In this document: piece by piece, positions 36,456 to 48,550 of the stretch
Layout of the letters: each line of letters starts with the position of its first letter
Numbering within the stretch: the stretch's first letter is position 1
Assembly: GCF_028858725.1 (NCBI RefSeq)
Contig: NC_084761.1
Location: 24,334,501 to 24,398,500 of the forward strand
Source of the DNA: Colius striatus
Lineage: Eukaryota; Chordata; Aves; Coliiformes; Coliidae
Length of the DNA: 64,000 nucleotides
Reading direction: 5' to 3'
Program-made: the position numbers and the translations under genes
The notes under the pieces: generated by a model
What the model was told of the DNA's origin: nothing
The model's input: the letters and a program-made list of their open reading frames with translations, nothing else
The model's database searches: none

Positions 36456-39400
36456 GCAGCTGAAGGGCCAGGCATATTTTCCCTTCTTCCAGCTTTACAA
36501 GCCTTATATTTGAGTTAGAGAAGGAAAGTTTCTTGTTAGCCTGACAATCTCTGACCTAAAGAAATCAGGTGACTGACTGGAGCACAGTTTTTATATGACT
36601 GCAGGGGTAGTAGCCTCTAGAATAGACTCAGTTTTACAACTAATCTAAGACTGTTCTATTTGTCAAAAGGCAAAAATACACATTTCTTGGGGTGAAGAGT
36701 AGGATGAAAATGAGGCAATCAATGTGATAGGTACAAAAATATAGAAAGAATGTAGACAGATAAAGTACAAATGCTTGCAGTAAAGTTAATGTGAAAAAAA
36801 AAGCAAAATAAGGGCATTTTAAAGACAAGAAATATTTTACAATTTGTAGGTTTTCTGGGTATGTTTCACATCTGAGTTCCAAGGTACTAGATATAACCAG
36901 ACTTGGGAAAATCCTAAGGGAAGTGGAATACTTGGAAGCACTGGCTTTTTTGCCATATAATTTCTTTACTACATTTAAAAAATGAGCTATGAAAGTTAAT
37001 TGATGAGTATTTTTACTGTGGCAACAGCTCAGATACTTCCATAGACATGATACCTGAATACCTACAACTTGTAGATAAGTGAGATTTTATGCAGTTATCC
37101 ATTTCAGATGGATTTCCAGACAGTTTTGATAGTTTGACATATGGTAATTAATCAAAAAATCTGAACATAACAGGAAGAAAGGTATTATTAATAGAGATCA
37201 GTACCATGATACTTGAACAACAAAAAGAATGTGTAAAGTATTTAGAGTGCTTTTAAACTGGATTGCAAGATAATTTTGTAATAAACTATTGAACAAGCCA
37301 GAGGCTGAAAAGCCTTTATTTCTCTGTGGAATGCACTACTTCCAGAACATTTACTGCTACAGCATCTAGTAATCTGACTGGCTGGGCAGTTATTCTTAGT
37401 GTCTAGTTAGTTCTCTGTTTAGAAAGCTTTTGACTTGTATTTTGTTTGGAAAACATAGTTAAGTTGTTGATCAAGAACAATACCTGTTCTACACAGAAAT
37501 TGGTATGTGAAAGATGGTTTTATGAAATGTGTTCCATGGTGTGAGTCTAGTAGAAGTAGCAAATATTTGGATGGTTGGTTACAATTAAACTATTGATGGA
37601 TCTGAGAGATAGTAAATATTTTTTGCTGGTGATATCTTGCATTTACAGCTTATTCAAATGATAGAAACGTGTGGCTAAAAATATATGTATTCCAAGCTTA
37701 CTGGGTAGTTTAGATGGCATTAAAGCATTACATGAATATCCCAAGTTTTACAAAGTGCTCTGCATTCTCCTCATTTTGTGGGGCATTCTTCAAGGATCTG
37801 TCAAGCATCGTCCACTAAAATTACTGTAGAAGCACTGTTAACTATCCTTTAGTTTTAGGAAGGTGTCAACTTTGACTAAAGTGATTAGATTAGAAACACA
37901 GGCAGTAAGAAGAAGTATATTACAAAACATCCCCATCTGCAAAGAATTTTCCATTACAGAAATTATAAAATATAATTTGTAAAAAGGCAAAAGTAAAATT
38001 AACCCAAAGTTCAGTCAAGGGGAAACTTCCCATAAGAGCAAATAATCACATTAAAAATATACCCTTCATGAGTTTAAGTTGGCAGTAATTCTCTAGTCAA
38101 ACAGAAGTCTTTCTGAAATCAAGTGATCCTTTTGATCAAGCGAGAAATGAAGACATGGGAGTTGTAAACCTTTAAACTAGGATCATATCGCTATAGCACC
38201 TTACAAACTTATTTTCCAAAATATGAATTTACAAAGAAAAAGTGATTTTGAAAAATTATATTAACAAGGCTGCCATGATATGCCTGAAAAGAAGCTTTGC
38301 ACCTCAGTCATACACGCACATGAAAAGAGTAAATTTTCCTGCCACACAGGCAAAAATACATTTCTCTCCACAAAGTCCTTTAATGTCCCCTTTTATCATG
38401 ACTGAGAATATTCCCACTGAAACCAATGGGACTGTGGTAGCCCTATTAGCCTTAAGGGCTTGTCTTTGAATCCAGGCCTATCTCCCTTAAACTAGATTTC
38501 AAGTTTTCACTTAATTTCAGTGAAACTATAATTCAAAGCCATCAAGCTTTTAACTATTCAATGAATAGTAGTGCATGTGTATTTCACAGAAGGCCTACAT
38601 TCTGAAAATTGCACACTACTTAGATATTTTGAACTATTGTCCCTATTACCATAATAAAATGCTTCCCTATACCCAAGTCAAGTTCAGGGTTCCATTTTGA
38701 ACTGTATATTTAACATTGTGAAACAGGAAGCCAGATTAATGAGTTTGCATTAAGGCATATTTTTACCCAGTACAATTATTTTAATTTTCAGAATCAGATA
38801 CTGAACTTTTAAATTCTCATTAAAACTAATGTTGTGAATTTTAAGGTCATATATGTACCAGAAGGAAATGTGTGCTAATTTTAAATACATGAAATTAAAA
38901 TTTGTCAAAAGTATTTTAAAATTTTGATGTTACAAATGAAGTTACAATACAAAGTGATATTAAAAACCCTTTCATACTGTGATTACATAGTAATACAGAA
39001 AAATAGACTCTAGGATCATGCTCTAACCCCCTGCCCCAAATATGCAACAAGTACAAGCATGTAAGAATGACAGAATCACTGGCTTTTTGTTAATTTCCCA
39101 AGAAAAAAAACAAGTGTAGCCTTACAATTTTATCCTATCCACAAGCAGGAATTCATCATTAAGTACTTCTGTGAACATGAGAATTACTGATGTTGAGTTT
39201 CATGTGGCTTTATATCTAACCACAGATTAACTTGTGTGTTTATTTAACATGACCTTCTGCAGATTTTTTTTCCTCCTTCTGAGGATTTACTAGCTCTTTT
39301 CCATATGGATTCATATCTAATATGGAACAAGTTCACACTGCATCATTTCCCTCAATAGCAACATTGGTAAGTGTATCCGTCCTCCACCCAGGCATCTATT

Positions 39401-40545
39401 TTTATAAAGCCTGTGGGCAATGGATTGTCTTTGAGATCTATTCCACTGCCACTTAGAAATGAATCAAATAAATAGTTTTGAAGTTATTAATGGGAGGACA
39501 AACATACACATATGCATGCAGACAGATAATATGGTCTTGTTTACCAAGGGAATCAGGCTAAAATGAGATTGAGACAATGTACTGATTTCAAAGGAAGCAG
39601 CAGGCTCAGACTACTAAATGACATATTAATGCATACAGAGCTTTACGAAGAATCACATGGTATTTTTTTAGTTTTTATTCTTCACCCTGTTTTTCCACTA
39701 GCAAAGCACCTTCCTATCAAATAGTGACTGTTGTGTGTGAGTTTTCAACATAGTAATGCAAGTATTTCTTAAATTTGTTTTTGAATGCACAGTTCTACTC
39801 AATAAATGTGAGGAAATAATTCTCTTGATATTCTAAATACGTTGGTTTTGTGTGTTCACCCTCAGAGGTATCTCTGTTAATAAGCAGAATATTTGAATAC
39901 ACAATATAACTAAAAATTTACTTATGTTAGATGATGCTGTTCACAACTCTTGTTCATAATTTGTTTTCATTTTGGTTTGCTTTAACACAACCCAGTATCT
40001 ATTCACACTGCATTTCTGCCTAGAAGCAAAAGACTGTATTATCTTTATAAAAGGCTTTTCACTTCTAAAGACTTTTTGCTCACTGCAAAGTACACTTTAT
40101 CTGAGAGTGCATGCCAGAGATGTAAATTGTATCATTTAATAAAGTGATTTGACCACTTAGATGAGAAACACAATTTCGTTTTCCCTAAATTCTTATCTGT
40201 TTGTTTAAATAATCTGAACCCAAGTAAAGCTTAATCTCTTTTTTCTGTACCATTTTTAGATTCACTGGCTTTGCCTGTCGGTGACCTCGTGCTGATATGA
40301 GCTTCCAGAAGCTTAAATCAACATCAGGTCAAATGGCAAACTTTTCAAATTCAGTAGAATTTCATTTTCACGCTGACTAAGCAGAGGAAGGAAATACAGT
40401 GAAGCACAATCTACCTAGATAAAATAATATGGTAACAGCAGTTTTTACTGTTTGAACATTTTCATCCTCACTGTAAAAATCTGCAACTAACATTTACTTA
40501 TTATAATTACTTGTCTACCTTACATGCATCTAAACCTTTGTTTAG
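36456..40545 (+). other. SYNPO2 long-isoform 3' UTR and start of intergenic DNA
   Basis: Sequence after the TGA is AT-rich without open frames of note. AATAAA at 37280-37285 (about 830 bp past the stop) is a candidate 3' end, but SYNPO2 3' UTRs can be long and later hexamers exist. No repeats are recognised. Confidence 0.6.
37280..37285 (+). terminator. SYNPO2: candidate poly(A) signal, SYNPO2 long isoform
   Basis: AATAAA lies within ttttgtaataaactattg, followed by a T/G-containing stretch (cctttatttctctgtgg) about 30 bases later that could serve as the downstream element. Confidence 0.35.
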
Positions 40546-40546
40546 T

Positions 40547-40569
40547 TCATAGAATCATAGAATGGTAGT
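40547..40569 (-). mobile_element. CR1 3' terminus, minimal fragment
   Basis: Only tcatagaatcatagaatggt is present, the last ~20 bases of CR1 in reverse. Unrelated sequence follows directly. It is either an extremely 5'-truncated insertion or a remnant. Confidence 0.7.
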
Positions 40570-43500
40570 TCCTGTAGGTTTGTTCATAAGGGCTAATTTA
40601 CTATATTAATTTACTAATAAGGGCTAAATTACTCTTGTTTATTCTTAATTGAAGCATACTATTTAAAGAAGAAATAAATATTGATAACAAATGTGAACCC
40701 AGTCTTTAGACTATTCAGACTATTTGGGTGAATAGCTCTCAAGGAAATAAGGACAGCATGTATAATCTATCTGTGAAAAGCCAGATGAAACTTTGACTAA
40801 TCACATGAAATTAATCACAAAGCAGTTTTTGCATTTGTAAATCAAGCAGGATTTTGCTCCCAATACAAGAAAAACAGATTGATACATGAAAAATATGGGA
40901 AATAGCTTTGCTCTATGAAGGGCTTATAAGGTTATAAGGGAGTCAGCATTATTTCCTTTCATGGTTACATTTTCTTACCTGGTAAGTTCTTAAACACATT
41001 GTAAAAAAAGCTATTAATATATCTAGATCTATTTTCATCTTTAAAATAAAGCAAAACAAAACCTGAGGATAATTTTATCTAAATAGTACAGAGGTTCATG
41101 ACTTTTTACTTCACTATAAATAAACATAAGGAAAGTTATGCCAATTGCTGGAAAAATAATTCTTTATGTTGTTAACAATATTTTTAAGTAGCCTGCAGAG
41201 AAGGAGAATTTGCCCAAGGCAAAAATGGAAATAAGAAACTTTATGGCATTCAGAATCAGAGTAAAAGATGCATTGGTATCTCTTCCCAGCATGGACAACC
41301 TCATGGGACTATGGCAATTTTTTAAAAATTACCACCTTTCAATATTATTAAAATTTTTTTAAGCCATCTTAGTTTTAATCAGTCCCTTCATGTTATTACT
41401 GGATGCACTTGAGCTTAATTGCATAAAATCAGTAATTTTGGAAAACAAGAATCAACATAAAGTCAGCATATGTTCAACTCTATGGTGTTTCTAATTTTTT
41501 TTAATAAATAAAGCTTATAAGCATAAGCATAGCATTTTTCATCAGGTGCTCGTCAGTTAAATACAAATCTCTTATTGAATAGCTTGTTTATTGGAACACA
41601 GAGCTTAAATTGATGCTCTGCTGAATTACTTGCATGGACAAAAGAATAACCTCAGATGCCATTTCTTTAAGAGACAACAATAAAATAGATAACTTTCCTA
41701 GCTTCCAAGAAATTTCCCATTGTGGAGCCACATAATGTCACATCTCAAATGAAAGTTCAAAATCATTTTCTCCACTATTTCTGTGGAGTTCTCCATCATT
41801 CTTTACTTCTCCTGGCAGTTTAAAACTCCAAGAGATTTTACATATGGCATAAAATGAAATTAAAAGATCAGTGTAGAAAGAAACATCAAGACCAGAACAC
41901 CAAGGCAACAAATCTCTTTGGCCACATACAACAAAATCCTGATCCCAGCAAAGTCAAAAGGAGCTTTACTAATTTACCATTATGTCAGCAGGCCAAGGAT
42001 TTCACCTCACATAGCAATGTGCAAGACCACAAAATACAACTGACTATGAATTCACAAGCACTGAACTGGTACCAGAAGTTTTCTAGTACTTTGTAGGGTT
42101 TTTTAAAAAACGTATCAACAGTAAGGTATTAATCAGATTTTCTAATGTCATCTTCTGTTAGGAACTTGCTCTTTTTAAAGCACAGAAATATGGACAGTTA
42201 TCTCAGCTGGGACTCTGTTGAGGCTCAAGTTACTGTCTTGACTTGTGTGTAATCAATGTGGAGAGGCATTCTTAAAAAAATTAACTCCATTCCCAAATAA
42301 ATGCCTAAAACAGGTGAAGTGGATGCTAAGTGTATAGGATACTTTAACAGATGTGGAGAGTGCTGGAAGATAGATGATTATACATTTCCCTCTCTTTCTA
42401 CATTTACAGGTATTTCTTCAGTACAAGTATTGCAAAGTCTTTGGCATTTAATTATTTTTTAAAAGGCTGAAGCTATTACAGGAAGTGAAACTTTAATTTT
42501 GGTCACATTAAGTTGCATGCAACTCTTCATTAAGCTAGATAGTAAAATAAAAAAGACAACTTAGCAACAAAGACACAGAATACATGCCTCTGTTTTGGGA
42601 TCTGAGGAGCTTTTTCTGTTATAGCATATTGTGGTACAATGAATGCTGAGAAGATTTAATAGCTCTGAAACCACGCTGCCTGAACATGCAATGATAGCTG
42701 TCTCAGAAGCTATATAACCACATTAATGCAGTGCTGCACCTGAATTTGTAGCTCGCCTAGCCAGTCTTGATCTGGTATGAGAAATGAAGTCCCAAGGTTG
42801 CAGACAGATATTTATGCTACTCCAAACTCATCTAGGCTTACAAAACTCAAACTGGATAGTTATTTACTTGTCACATGGATCATCCACAAATCAGAAAATT
42901 CATCCAAGGATAGTGAAAAGATGATTGTTGTTACATTAGTAGCCATAACAATCTTGAAATTTAGGTAGATATTTTTTCAAAAATAATATGGAGGTTAGAT
43001 GTGAGTCCTCTGTATTTAACTTTAAATGAACAGCAGTAGAAATACAGGTTTGGATGGCAGCTGGTAGATGTTTGGACGGATAACATTCACACAGTAGTAA
43101 TAGTAGTATTATTTTTCCTTGTGACCTTTATAGTAGTTTCTACTCCTTTGAACACTCAGCCATAAAATGTGTTCCCGAGGTCAAAGTACAGGAAAGTACT
43201 TTAGGACTAAGTTCACAACTGGAGTGAGGATTAAAGGCATTTCCAAGACACGTCATAACTTTTTTCCAGATATTGACTGTTTATATCTTACTTTGATCTT
43301 TATTACTTTTCCTTGTTTTAAATTTTTGCCGTTGTTCATGATCTCCCTTTCAGACATTGTTGTATGTATGAGATGCATTATATTTTTTGACAAAGCATAC
43401 AGGTCTCTTAAAAAAGCATACTGAAGAAAAACAGGCAATGCATTACAATGAACACTCAACTTCATATACACAGAATGATCACAGACCACAGAAGATGTGA

Positions 43501-45336
43501 GATAGTTAGAGAGCAAGAGGAAAAATCAAAACCAGTCAAGAAACCAAGTTAACAGTGAAGCAGAAAGATACTGTTACAGCAGTCTGTAGGATACCGCAGG
43601 TTTCCATGCTTCTATTTCCCCTCTGCATTTTAGGTGCAATATCTGGAACTCCTGACTCTGGTCTCTGCCACTCAGTGTCCACCACAGACAAGAATGGCAT
43701 CAAGACAGCTGGGAGAATACAAGAAAACAGAGCTCAGAAAAAAAAGTAGGCAATAGTGGTAAGTGGTAGTCTCCACCCCTGGAGACTTCATGCCCTGACT
43801 AAGTCATAATGGCATATCACACCACTAAAAAGATAAAATCATAGAGACTCGTTTTTGTTTGTTTAATTCTCCTTTATGAAAGAGCTAAGCAGACTAGCAT
43901 GTTAGAGACACTCAGCAATGTGAAGACCCTATGCAGTCTTGTACTTAGCTACAATAACTAAACCTGTAATAAATTTCATTTCTTTTTCTGTTAAAAGATC
44001 ATCAATGTTTAGTAAACACTTCAAACTTACTTATAGAATATTATCATATTTTTCCTCCCTCAAGTTTTTTCTAAATTTGAGCTGTGCTGTTTGGTTGGGC
44101 TGGGCTGTAGCTGTAGATCCTTCCATTTCCTTATTTGAAAAAAATCACAAAATTCTGGCTGGATGGACACTAAGTCAGTGTCAATGAGTAGCAATATTTA
44201 AAGCTATTTGCAAACCTTCATTAGCAGTAAAATCTAATCTTTGTTAATGCTGAGGAAGGGGAAGATTCTGAAGTGCACAACCACTGACAAATACAATTTC
44301 ATATTTAAAAACAAAAATTCCTGAAGAAAAGTTTAGTATATTCTTTCAGTGTTCAACTTTCAAGCCCAAAAAATGTTAAACATTTTAAGTAAGTCTAGTA
44401 CTGTCCAATAGAGGGCAATGGTACACAATCCATATGAGCTAATACACTATACGCTCTCCCTGACAAGGCCTGTATTTCAATAGAGAAGATACAGTACAGT
44501 TAAAGAAGATCAGTCTGGACACTAGGCACCAAACAATGTAATTATCAGCTAGCCCACATATATGCTGCAGCAGAGGTGGAACTCAAATGCCATTGAACTA
44601 TAGTTTGAGCTAAATAAGGTGATATGGGAGATATTGATATAGCACTATTTAATGACTACCACATAGATACTAGCTAGTAACTCCTGACCTCAACACCATG
44701 GGGTGGATAGACATCATTACCGTATGTTACACATGTATGAAAATATGAAAAGGAAAGAACACGTGAGTTGCCCAAGGCCACTGCAACAATGGTAACAATG
44801 GACTTCAACACAGGCGTTCCTGACTCTTGCTTTCACCTATAATCCACCTATAATGAATACTGTAAATAGCAGTAGCCCATACTTCAAAATCAGCACAATT
44901 ACATCCTTACAGCTCAGAAAAGACATAGCAAGAAAGCTTCAAATCCTTTGAAGAAAAAAAAATCTGGTTATTCAAGAGACTATTCGAGTTGTAGCCCAGT
45001 CGGCCAGACAAAATACACCAAATTCTATGTCAGAGAATGCAAGGCTTTGGAGTTGTTTACTGATAGTAACCATAGCTGAGTGCATACAGATTAATCTCAA
45101 AGGGAAGTAGAAGGTTTAGATGAAAAAAATCAGAAGAAACAAAACAGCAGTCTGCATTTGTCTTACCATAATGAAAGCACTTGTCTTCTCCCATGTAATG
45201 ACTCGTCTCATATATTCTCTAGTCTATATTAAAGAAAACAAAACTAATCCAAATTAAAGGAAACTTTGAGTTTCCTGATGAAACGCTGTCAAATCATCAC
45301 TGGTGACATCTTCCATCTTAAATATTTAATACTCTA
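40570..45336. other. intergenic DNA between SYNPO2 and MYOZ2, part 1
   Basis: AT-rich sequence with no supported gene. Open frames at 41854-42096, 43167-43424 and 43555-43749 show no recognisable domain. A MIR-like remnant is at 44.7-44.85 kb. Confidence 0.7.
44690..44850 (-). repeat. MIR-like ancient SINE remnant, reversed
   Basis: The order of blocks follows the reverse MIR: atagacatcattaccgta, then gtgagttgcccaaggccac, then ggacttcaacacaggcgttc, then ctgactcttgctttcac. In MIR these read as tatcattatccc, gacttgcccaaggtcac, gggattcgaacccaggc and ctgactccagagcc. It is diverged but collinear over about 150 bases. Confidence 0.55.
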
Positions 45337-46475
45337 TGGTGGTTTAGCCCCGGCTGGTACCAGGTGCCCATCAAGTCATAATATCACTCCCCCTCCTAAA
45401 TTGGACAGGAGAGAGAGAGAAATATAAGGAGAGCTTTGTGAGTTGAGATAAGGACAAGGAGATCATGGGCAAAATAGACTCTACTTGGGGAGAAAAAGGT
45501 TTAATCTATTAATAAACTATAAGAATAGGGAAATGAGAAATAAAACCAAATCTTAAAACATCTCCCCCCACTCCTCCCTCCTCCAGGACTCTCCTTATTT
45601 CCCCCTCAACAGCACAGGGGATGGGGGTTGCAGTCTGTTCATTACAGATGGATTTTGCTGCTGCTTCTTCTCAGGGGGAGGCCTCCTCACACTTCTCACT
45701 GCTACAGTCTGGGGTCTCTCCCCACGGGAAACCTTCACGAACTTCTCCAGCGTTGGTCCTTCCCATGGGCTACAGTTCCTCATGAACTGCTCCGGCATGG
45801 GGCCCCCCACAGGGACAGCTCCTCACACACTGCCCCAACGTGGGTCATCCACCGGGAGAACAGTCCTTCAGGTACTGTCTGCTCCAGCCTGAGTCCCTCA
45901 CAGGATCACAAGTCCTGACAGCAAATCTGATCTATGGTGTGGGCTCTTCTCTTCCCATGTACTCCTGGGTCTTGACAGAAACTTGCTCCAACGTGAACTT
46001 CCCACAGCCTCCTTCAGGCATTCACCCACTCCAGCGTTGGGTCCTCCACGGGCTGTGAGTGGATCTCTGCTTCCTGATGGTCCTTCATGGACTGCAGGGG
46101 CACAGCTGCCTCACCATGGTCCTCACCACAGGTCACAGGGGAATCTTTCAGGGCCTAAGGCCTCCTCTCCCTCCTTCTCCACTGACCTTGGTGTCTGCAG
46201 AGATGTTTTCACATTCTCACTCCCTATTGCTGCAGCAGTTTAGCAACTTTGCAGCAACTTCTTCCGCTTCTCAAATCTGTTATTCACAGAGGCATTACCT
46301 CAGTAGTGACTGAGTGACTAATTGGCCAGGTCTGGGTCAGCTGTGGGGTCCATCTTAGAATTGACTGGCATTGGCCCTGGCAGATACAGGGGAAGCTTCT
46401 GGGAGATCTTTATTTAAAGAAGCCACCCGTGTAGCCCCCTGCTACCAAAAACCTGGCCCAGTCAAAACCACTACA
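45337..46475 (-). mobile_element. solo LTR of an avian endogenous retrovirus
   Basis: This is a 1.1 kb element that is distinctly more GC-rich than its surroundings. Its ends are TGGTGGTTTAGCCCCGGCTGG and ...AAAACCACTACA. They form the TG...CA border and an imperfect inverted repeat with each other. No gag, pol or env frame and no second LTR is seen, so this is a solo LTR. The layout (a CCAAT-like motif just inside the 46475 side, and degenerate ~45-bp internal repeats of the ctccagcgttggtcctcc type) matches a common avian LTR type read on the minus strand. I infer the orientation and cannot name the family with confidence. No clear target duplication is visible. Short open frames inside it are not genes. 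Confidence 0.8.
45735..46060. repeat. degenerate ~45-bp tandem units inside the LTR
   Basis: Related units recur across the LTR: tctccagcgttggtccttcc, ctgctccggcatggggcccc, ctgccccaacgtgggtcatcc, tctgctccagcctgagtccc, cttgctccaacgtgaacttcc and cactccagcgttgggtcctcc. Spacing is roughly 40-50 bases, with longer gaps late in the array. This is an old minisatellite-like expansion carried by the LTR family. Confidence 0.75.
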
Positions 46476-48154
46476 GACTCATATGGTATTGATGATGCCT
46501 GTTACTAACAAGCACTTTTTTTTTTTTAATTTATCCTAACAGTAATGTAAAATATATACTCAGCTGCTACTAAGGTGCTTAACTGTGCCACTAAAGTGAA
46601 AAGACAGCCATATTCAAAAGCATCACATGAAGACATGTTTATGTCAGGAGTCTGTTCTATTAACCTGTGTTGAAGGTGGCATACGTGAAAAATTATGTCA
46701 CTGAAGATGTTGTAAGAGTTTCTTTTGTGCCTCCTTGAAAACTGCTTTAATAAGAAGTCGCATGATTAATTTAAAAATGAGTGAGTAAAACTTGTCAAAC
46801 TTGCTGCTTCTTGCTCAACAAAGTGGAATTAACAGTTAACCTGTGCTTCTAAACAAGTGACATAATAAATGTAGATAGAATCAGTTTGCTGGCAAAGTAT
46901 TTTTTATAAACAGACAGCTTAAAGAAAAAAAATCTGTCCTAATGAATTAGCAATGCATATTCCTGGAAACAGAAATCTTCTGTAAAACACAGAAAGCACC
47001 TACATATGGAAAACATCACACTCACTGCTAATGAATCTTCCTTACAAGCCAAGTAGCAAGGAACAGCCTTAGGATACTAACAAAGATAGAGTAAGTCTAT
47101 GTAATTACACATCCACAAGCATCAACCACTGCAGACACGGTATAAAGTATCAGCCATTTCTGTTAAGATACTAAGAGTAAGTGACACAACATGAACTGAG
47201 GAACAAAAAGGTAACTGGCATAATTAAAATGCGTCAGGTGGATTATCAGAAATCATGCAGAACTATCTGAAATCATGCAGACTTTGGTGTTTCCAGCTTC
47301 CTTGCTATGCAAGCCCAAATTGCCTTTCACCTCCAAATAGGATCATGACAGTATTACATTGATGCTTGTTTTAATTTAATTTATAACAGTTAATACAATA
47401 CAGGGGAAAAAACCAAAACCATCTGTCCTCCCTAAGATATGGCTCATCCATGCCTCATCTTTCCTATGGCTCGAGATCATGGCTATTTGTTTTAAAACAA
47501 ATATAATCACATCAAAATATATATTTCCTTAGGAAAAATCTTTCAGACATTGTATTTATGTCTGCATTCTCTATAATATAAATATGTATTTTCCTAGAGA
47601 AATTATGTTGAAGAATAGCATTTGTCAGATTTCAGATGAAAGAGAGACCACAGTTCTGGAGAAATATGCTTTACAGTCCTAGTTCTCCATTCAAACAAGC
47701 CCTACATCCTGTACTAGTGATTTTTATTCTTGCAGTATATTTTTTTTTTTTGGGGGAGGGTGGAACTAAATAGACAAATTGAAGTTTCAGTCCACTGCAT
47801 TCCATAGTTTCTTGTTCTTTTTAGTTATGATATTCACTATCCTGAGCAAATGTGGAATTTGGAAAAGTAAATAATCTGCAAATGCTGGCAGTTTCTATTT
47901 GATTTGACAGATAAGCTTTATCTGAATTAAGGCATATAAAAGTGCTGGTACAGTAAGTGTTATTCCACTGGGCACAATGCCCACATTCAGACAATCTAAA
48001 GTAATGGAGGAATTACTCAGTAAACGCACATGTATAATTCCACAGTGCATTCTCATATAAAGAGTTTTAATTCCACATCTGTAGGATATCAAGAATAAGA
48101 ATAGAAAATATCTATGGCATATTTGAACTTTTGTAATGCTGAAAATATGAGATA
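46476..48154. other. intergenic DNA between LTR and CR1 composite
   Basis: AT-rich sequence with no supported gene. A short direct repeat near 47250-47282 (gaaatcatgcaga, twice, about 20 bases apart) is the only structure noted. Confidence 0.65.
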
Positions 48155-48550
48155 ATAGAATCATAGAATGGTAGGGGTTGGAAGGGACCTTTAGAGATCA
48201 TCTAGTCCAACCCCCCTGCAGACGCAGGTCCACCTAGATCCTCAAACTTTCTGTTCCTAGGCTTAGCTTTGCCAAAACATTTTTCTGAGATCCTAGTCAT
48301 CTCTTCCTCAATGTGTTCATTTTCATTATTCATTATTTCATTATTCATCAAGGGGTAATGGGATGAAGCTGGAATACAAAAAGTTCCACTTCAACATAAG
48401 AAAAAACTATTTCACTGTGAGGGTGAGGGAGCCCTGGCACAGGCTGCCCAGAGGGGTTGGGTCAACCCAGATCTAGGTTGGGTCAACCTAGATCAGGTCA
48501 CATAGGAACATGTCCAGGCGGGTCTTGAAGACCTCCAAGGAAGGTGACTC
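48155..48550 (+). mobile_element. CR1-derived composite unit, copy A (rearranged)
   Basis: The unit starts with a reversed CR1 terminus (tagaatcatagaatggtagg) running to about 48240. A ~110-base spacer follows (tttctgttcctaggcttagc ... ttattcatcaagg), then a sense-orientation CR1 3' segment (ggggtaatgggatgaagctgg ... ccctggcacaggctgcccag). It matches the reverse complement of the copy at 61576-62035 almost base for base to about 48454. After that, where sense CR1 should continue, a ~65-base block (cctagatcaggtcacatagg ... gacctccaaggaaggtgact) lies in the opposite orientation. It is preceded by a duplicated agatctaggttgggtcaacc-like stretch, and the final CR1 end is lost. Confidence 0.85.

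Noticed and set aside
45595..46313. Several 70-96-codon open frames on both strands
   Set aside because: They fall inside the GC-rich solo LTR with tandem units. Such frames recur wherever this LTR family occurs and do not indicate a host gene.
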